Shown: positions 63,084 through 64,000 of the stretch, in pieces | Layout of the letters: the number at the start of each line of letters is the position of its first letter | Numbering within the stretch: the first letter of the stretch is position 1 | Translations under genes and position numbers: made by a program | Notes under the pieces: model-generated | Databases searched by the model: none | What the model was told of the DNA's origin: nothing | What the model saw: only the letters and a program-made list of their open reading frames with translations | From: an uncultured Lysobacteraceae bacterium | Lineage (GTDB): Bacteria > Pseudomonadota > Gammaproteobacteria > Xanthomonadales > Xanthomonadaceae | Assembly (NCBI GenBank): GCA_946480825.1 | Contig: CAMLLG010000003.1 | Coordinates: forward strand, 45,169 to 109,168 | DNA: 64,000 nucleotides | Direction of reading: 5' to 3'

Positions 63084-64000
63084 TCAGATCGTGTAATACA
63101 TCTGGTATTCGAGCGGATGCGTCGCCGCACGGAAGCGGGTCACTTCCTGCATCTTCAGCGCGATGTAGCCATCGATGAAATCGTCGGAGAACACGCCGCC
63201 GGCCTTGAGGAAGTCGCGATCCTTGTCCAGCGCTTCCAGCGCCTGATCGAGGCTGTGGCACACGGTCGGAATGTTCTTCTCCTCTTCCGGCGGCAGGTCG
63301 TACAGATCCTTGTCGCTGGGCGAGCCCGGATCGATCTGGTTCCTGATGCCGTCGAGGCCGGCCATCATCAGCGCGGCGAAGGTGAGGTAACCGGAATTCA
63401 TCGGATCGGGGAAGCGGATCTCGATGCGGCGCGCCTTCGGATTCGCCACGTACGGAATGCGGCACGACGCCGAGCGGTTGCGCGCCGAGTAGGCCAGCAT
63501 CACCGGCGCCTCGAAGCCCGGCACGAGACGCTTGTAGCTGTTGGTGGTCGAGTTGGCGAACGCATTGATCGCACGGGCGTGCTTGAAGATGCCGCCGATG
63601 TACCACAGCGCGGTCTGCGACAGGCCGCCGTAGCCGTCGCCGGAGAACAGGTTCACGCCGCCCTTGGCCAGCGACTGGTGCACGTGCATGCCGCTGCCGT
63701 TGTCGCCGACGATGGGTTTCGGCATGAAGGTCGCGGTCTTGCCGTTGCGGTGGGCGACGTTCTTGATGATGTACTTCATCGTCAGCAGTTCGTCGGCCTT
63801 CTGCACCAGGGTGTTGAACTTGGTGCCGATCTCGCACTGGCCGGCGTTGGCCACTTCGTGATGGTGCACTTCGACTTCGATGCCGACCTCTTCGAGCGTC
63901 TTGCACATCTCGGCGCGGAGGTCGTGCAGCGAATCCAGCGGCGCGACCGGGAAGTAGCCGCCCTTCACCATCGGCCGGTAGCCGGTGTTGCCGCCTTCGT
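63084..64000 (-). CDS. glnA: Glutamine synthetase type I, C-terminal part
   Basis: The gene runs past base 64000, so only about 304 of some 469 codons are visible. GlnA joins ammonia to glutamate with ATP. Visible marks: [36 protein letters not shown], the nucleotide/metal region [44 protein letters not shown] (glutamate and phosphate binding), and [11 protein letters not shown], whose Tyr matches the adenylylation site Tyr 397 of E. coli. The end [11 protein letters not shown] is duplicated 114 bases further downstream. Its promoter is outside the window; PII/adenylyltransferase control is expected given the conserved Tyr. Confidence 0.97.
   Translation of the reverse strand, partial: EGGNTGYRPMVKGGYFPVAPLDSLHDLRAEMCKTLEEVGIEVEVHHHEVANAGQCEIGTKFNTLVQKADELLTMKYIIKNVAHRNGKTATFMPKPIVGDNGSGMHVHQSLAKGGVNLFSGDGYGGLSQTALWYIGGIFKHARAINAFANSTTNSYKRLVPGFEAPVMLAYSARNRSASCRIPYVANPKARRIEIRFPDPMNSGYLTFAALMMAGLDGIRNQIDPGSPSDKDLYDLPPEEEKNIPTVCHSLDQALEALDKDRDFLKAGGVFSDDFIDGYIALKMQEVTRFRAATHPLEYQMYYTI

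Overview
The window reads as chromosomal DNA of a high-GC gammaproteobacterium of the Lysobacteraceae/Xanthomonadaceae type (Lysobacter/Luteimonas-like). This rests on gene content and order (rhodanese-secB-gpsA, hemD-hemX-hemY, an MCE transport operon with a STAS-MlaE fusion, ECF sigma plus TPR-kinase module, S46 peptidase, glnK-amtB beside glnA) and on REP-like dyads of a kind common in that family. The species cannot be fixed from sequence alone. No rRNA, tRNA, CRISPR array, integrase or transposase was recognised.

Layout. 1-1310: two tandem outer-membrane barrel genes with matching terminators. 1336-4666: gpsA, secB, a rhodanese, a secreted hypothetical and a thioesterase-fold gene, all on the minus strand. 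4738-11429: plus-strand genes hemD, hemX, a short hemY, then an MCE lipid-transport operon (STAS-MlaE, MlaF, MlaD, auxiliary lipoprotein) interrupted by an A+T-rich small membrane gene. 11491-18048: minus-strand CadC-like regulator, two paralogous membrane proteins flanking a DUF4349 lipoprotein, and a FadI-type thiolase. 18247-22463: a hypothetical, a Cu/Zn superoxide dismutase lipoprotein and ntrC/ntrB.

22740-42358 is dominated by one giant minus-strand gene of 6387 codons. It has an Rhs/YD-repeat shell, about 20 cadherin-like/He_PIG domains, a LysM domain, a hydrophobic segment and a C-terminal nuclease-like tip, followed with a 4-bp overlap by a small candidate immunity gene. Part of the Ig-like block is a recent tandem duplication of a seven-domain unit.

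42648-47200 holds a MarR-GNAT fusion, a membrane protein, a GH13 alpha-amylase-family enzyme and a DUF1176 protein. 47517-51326 is a lone 1269-codon SIR2-domain gene of visibly lower GC, bordered upstream by REP-like dyads. It is a strong candidate for a single-gene anti-phage defence protein. 51833-55565 holds a methyltransferase, a YkgJ-type cysteine cluster protein, a small Ala/Pro-rich protein and an S46 dipeptidyl-peptidase. 55652-60078 is an ECF sigma/Ser-Thr kinase pair and a secreted hypothetical. 60198-64000 is the nitrogen cluster amtB, glnK and glnA (glnA cut by the window end), with a GNAT gene and a duplicated glnA 3' fragment between.

NtrBC, GlnK, AmtB and GlnA together form the nitrogen-sensing circuit, although ntrBC lies about 40 kb from the rest. 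The two most unusual loci are the giant Rhs toxin and the SIR2 gene; both look like conflict or defence genes.
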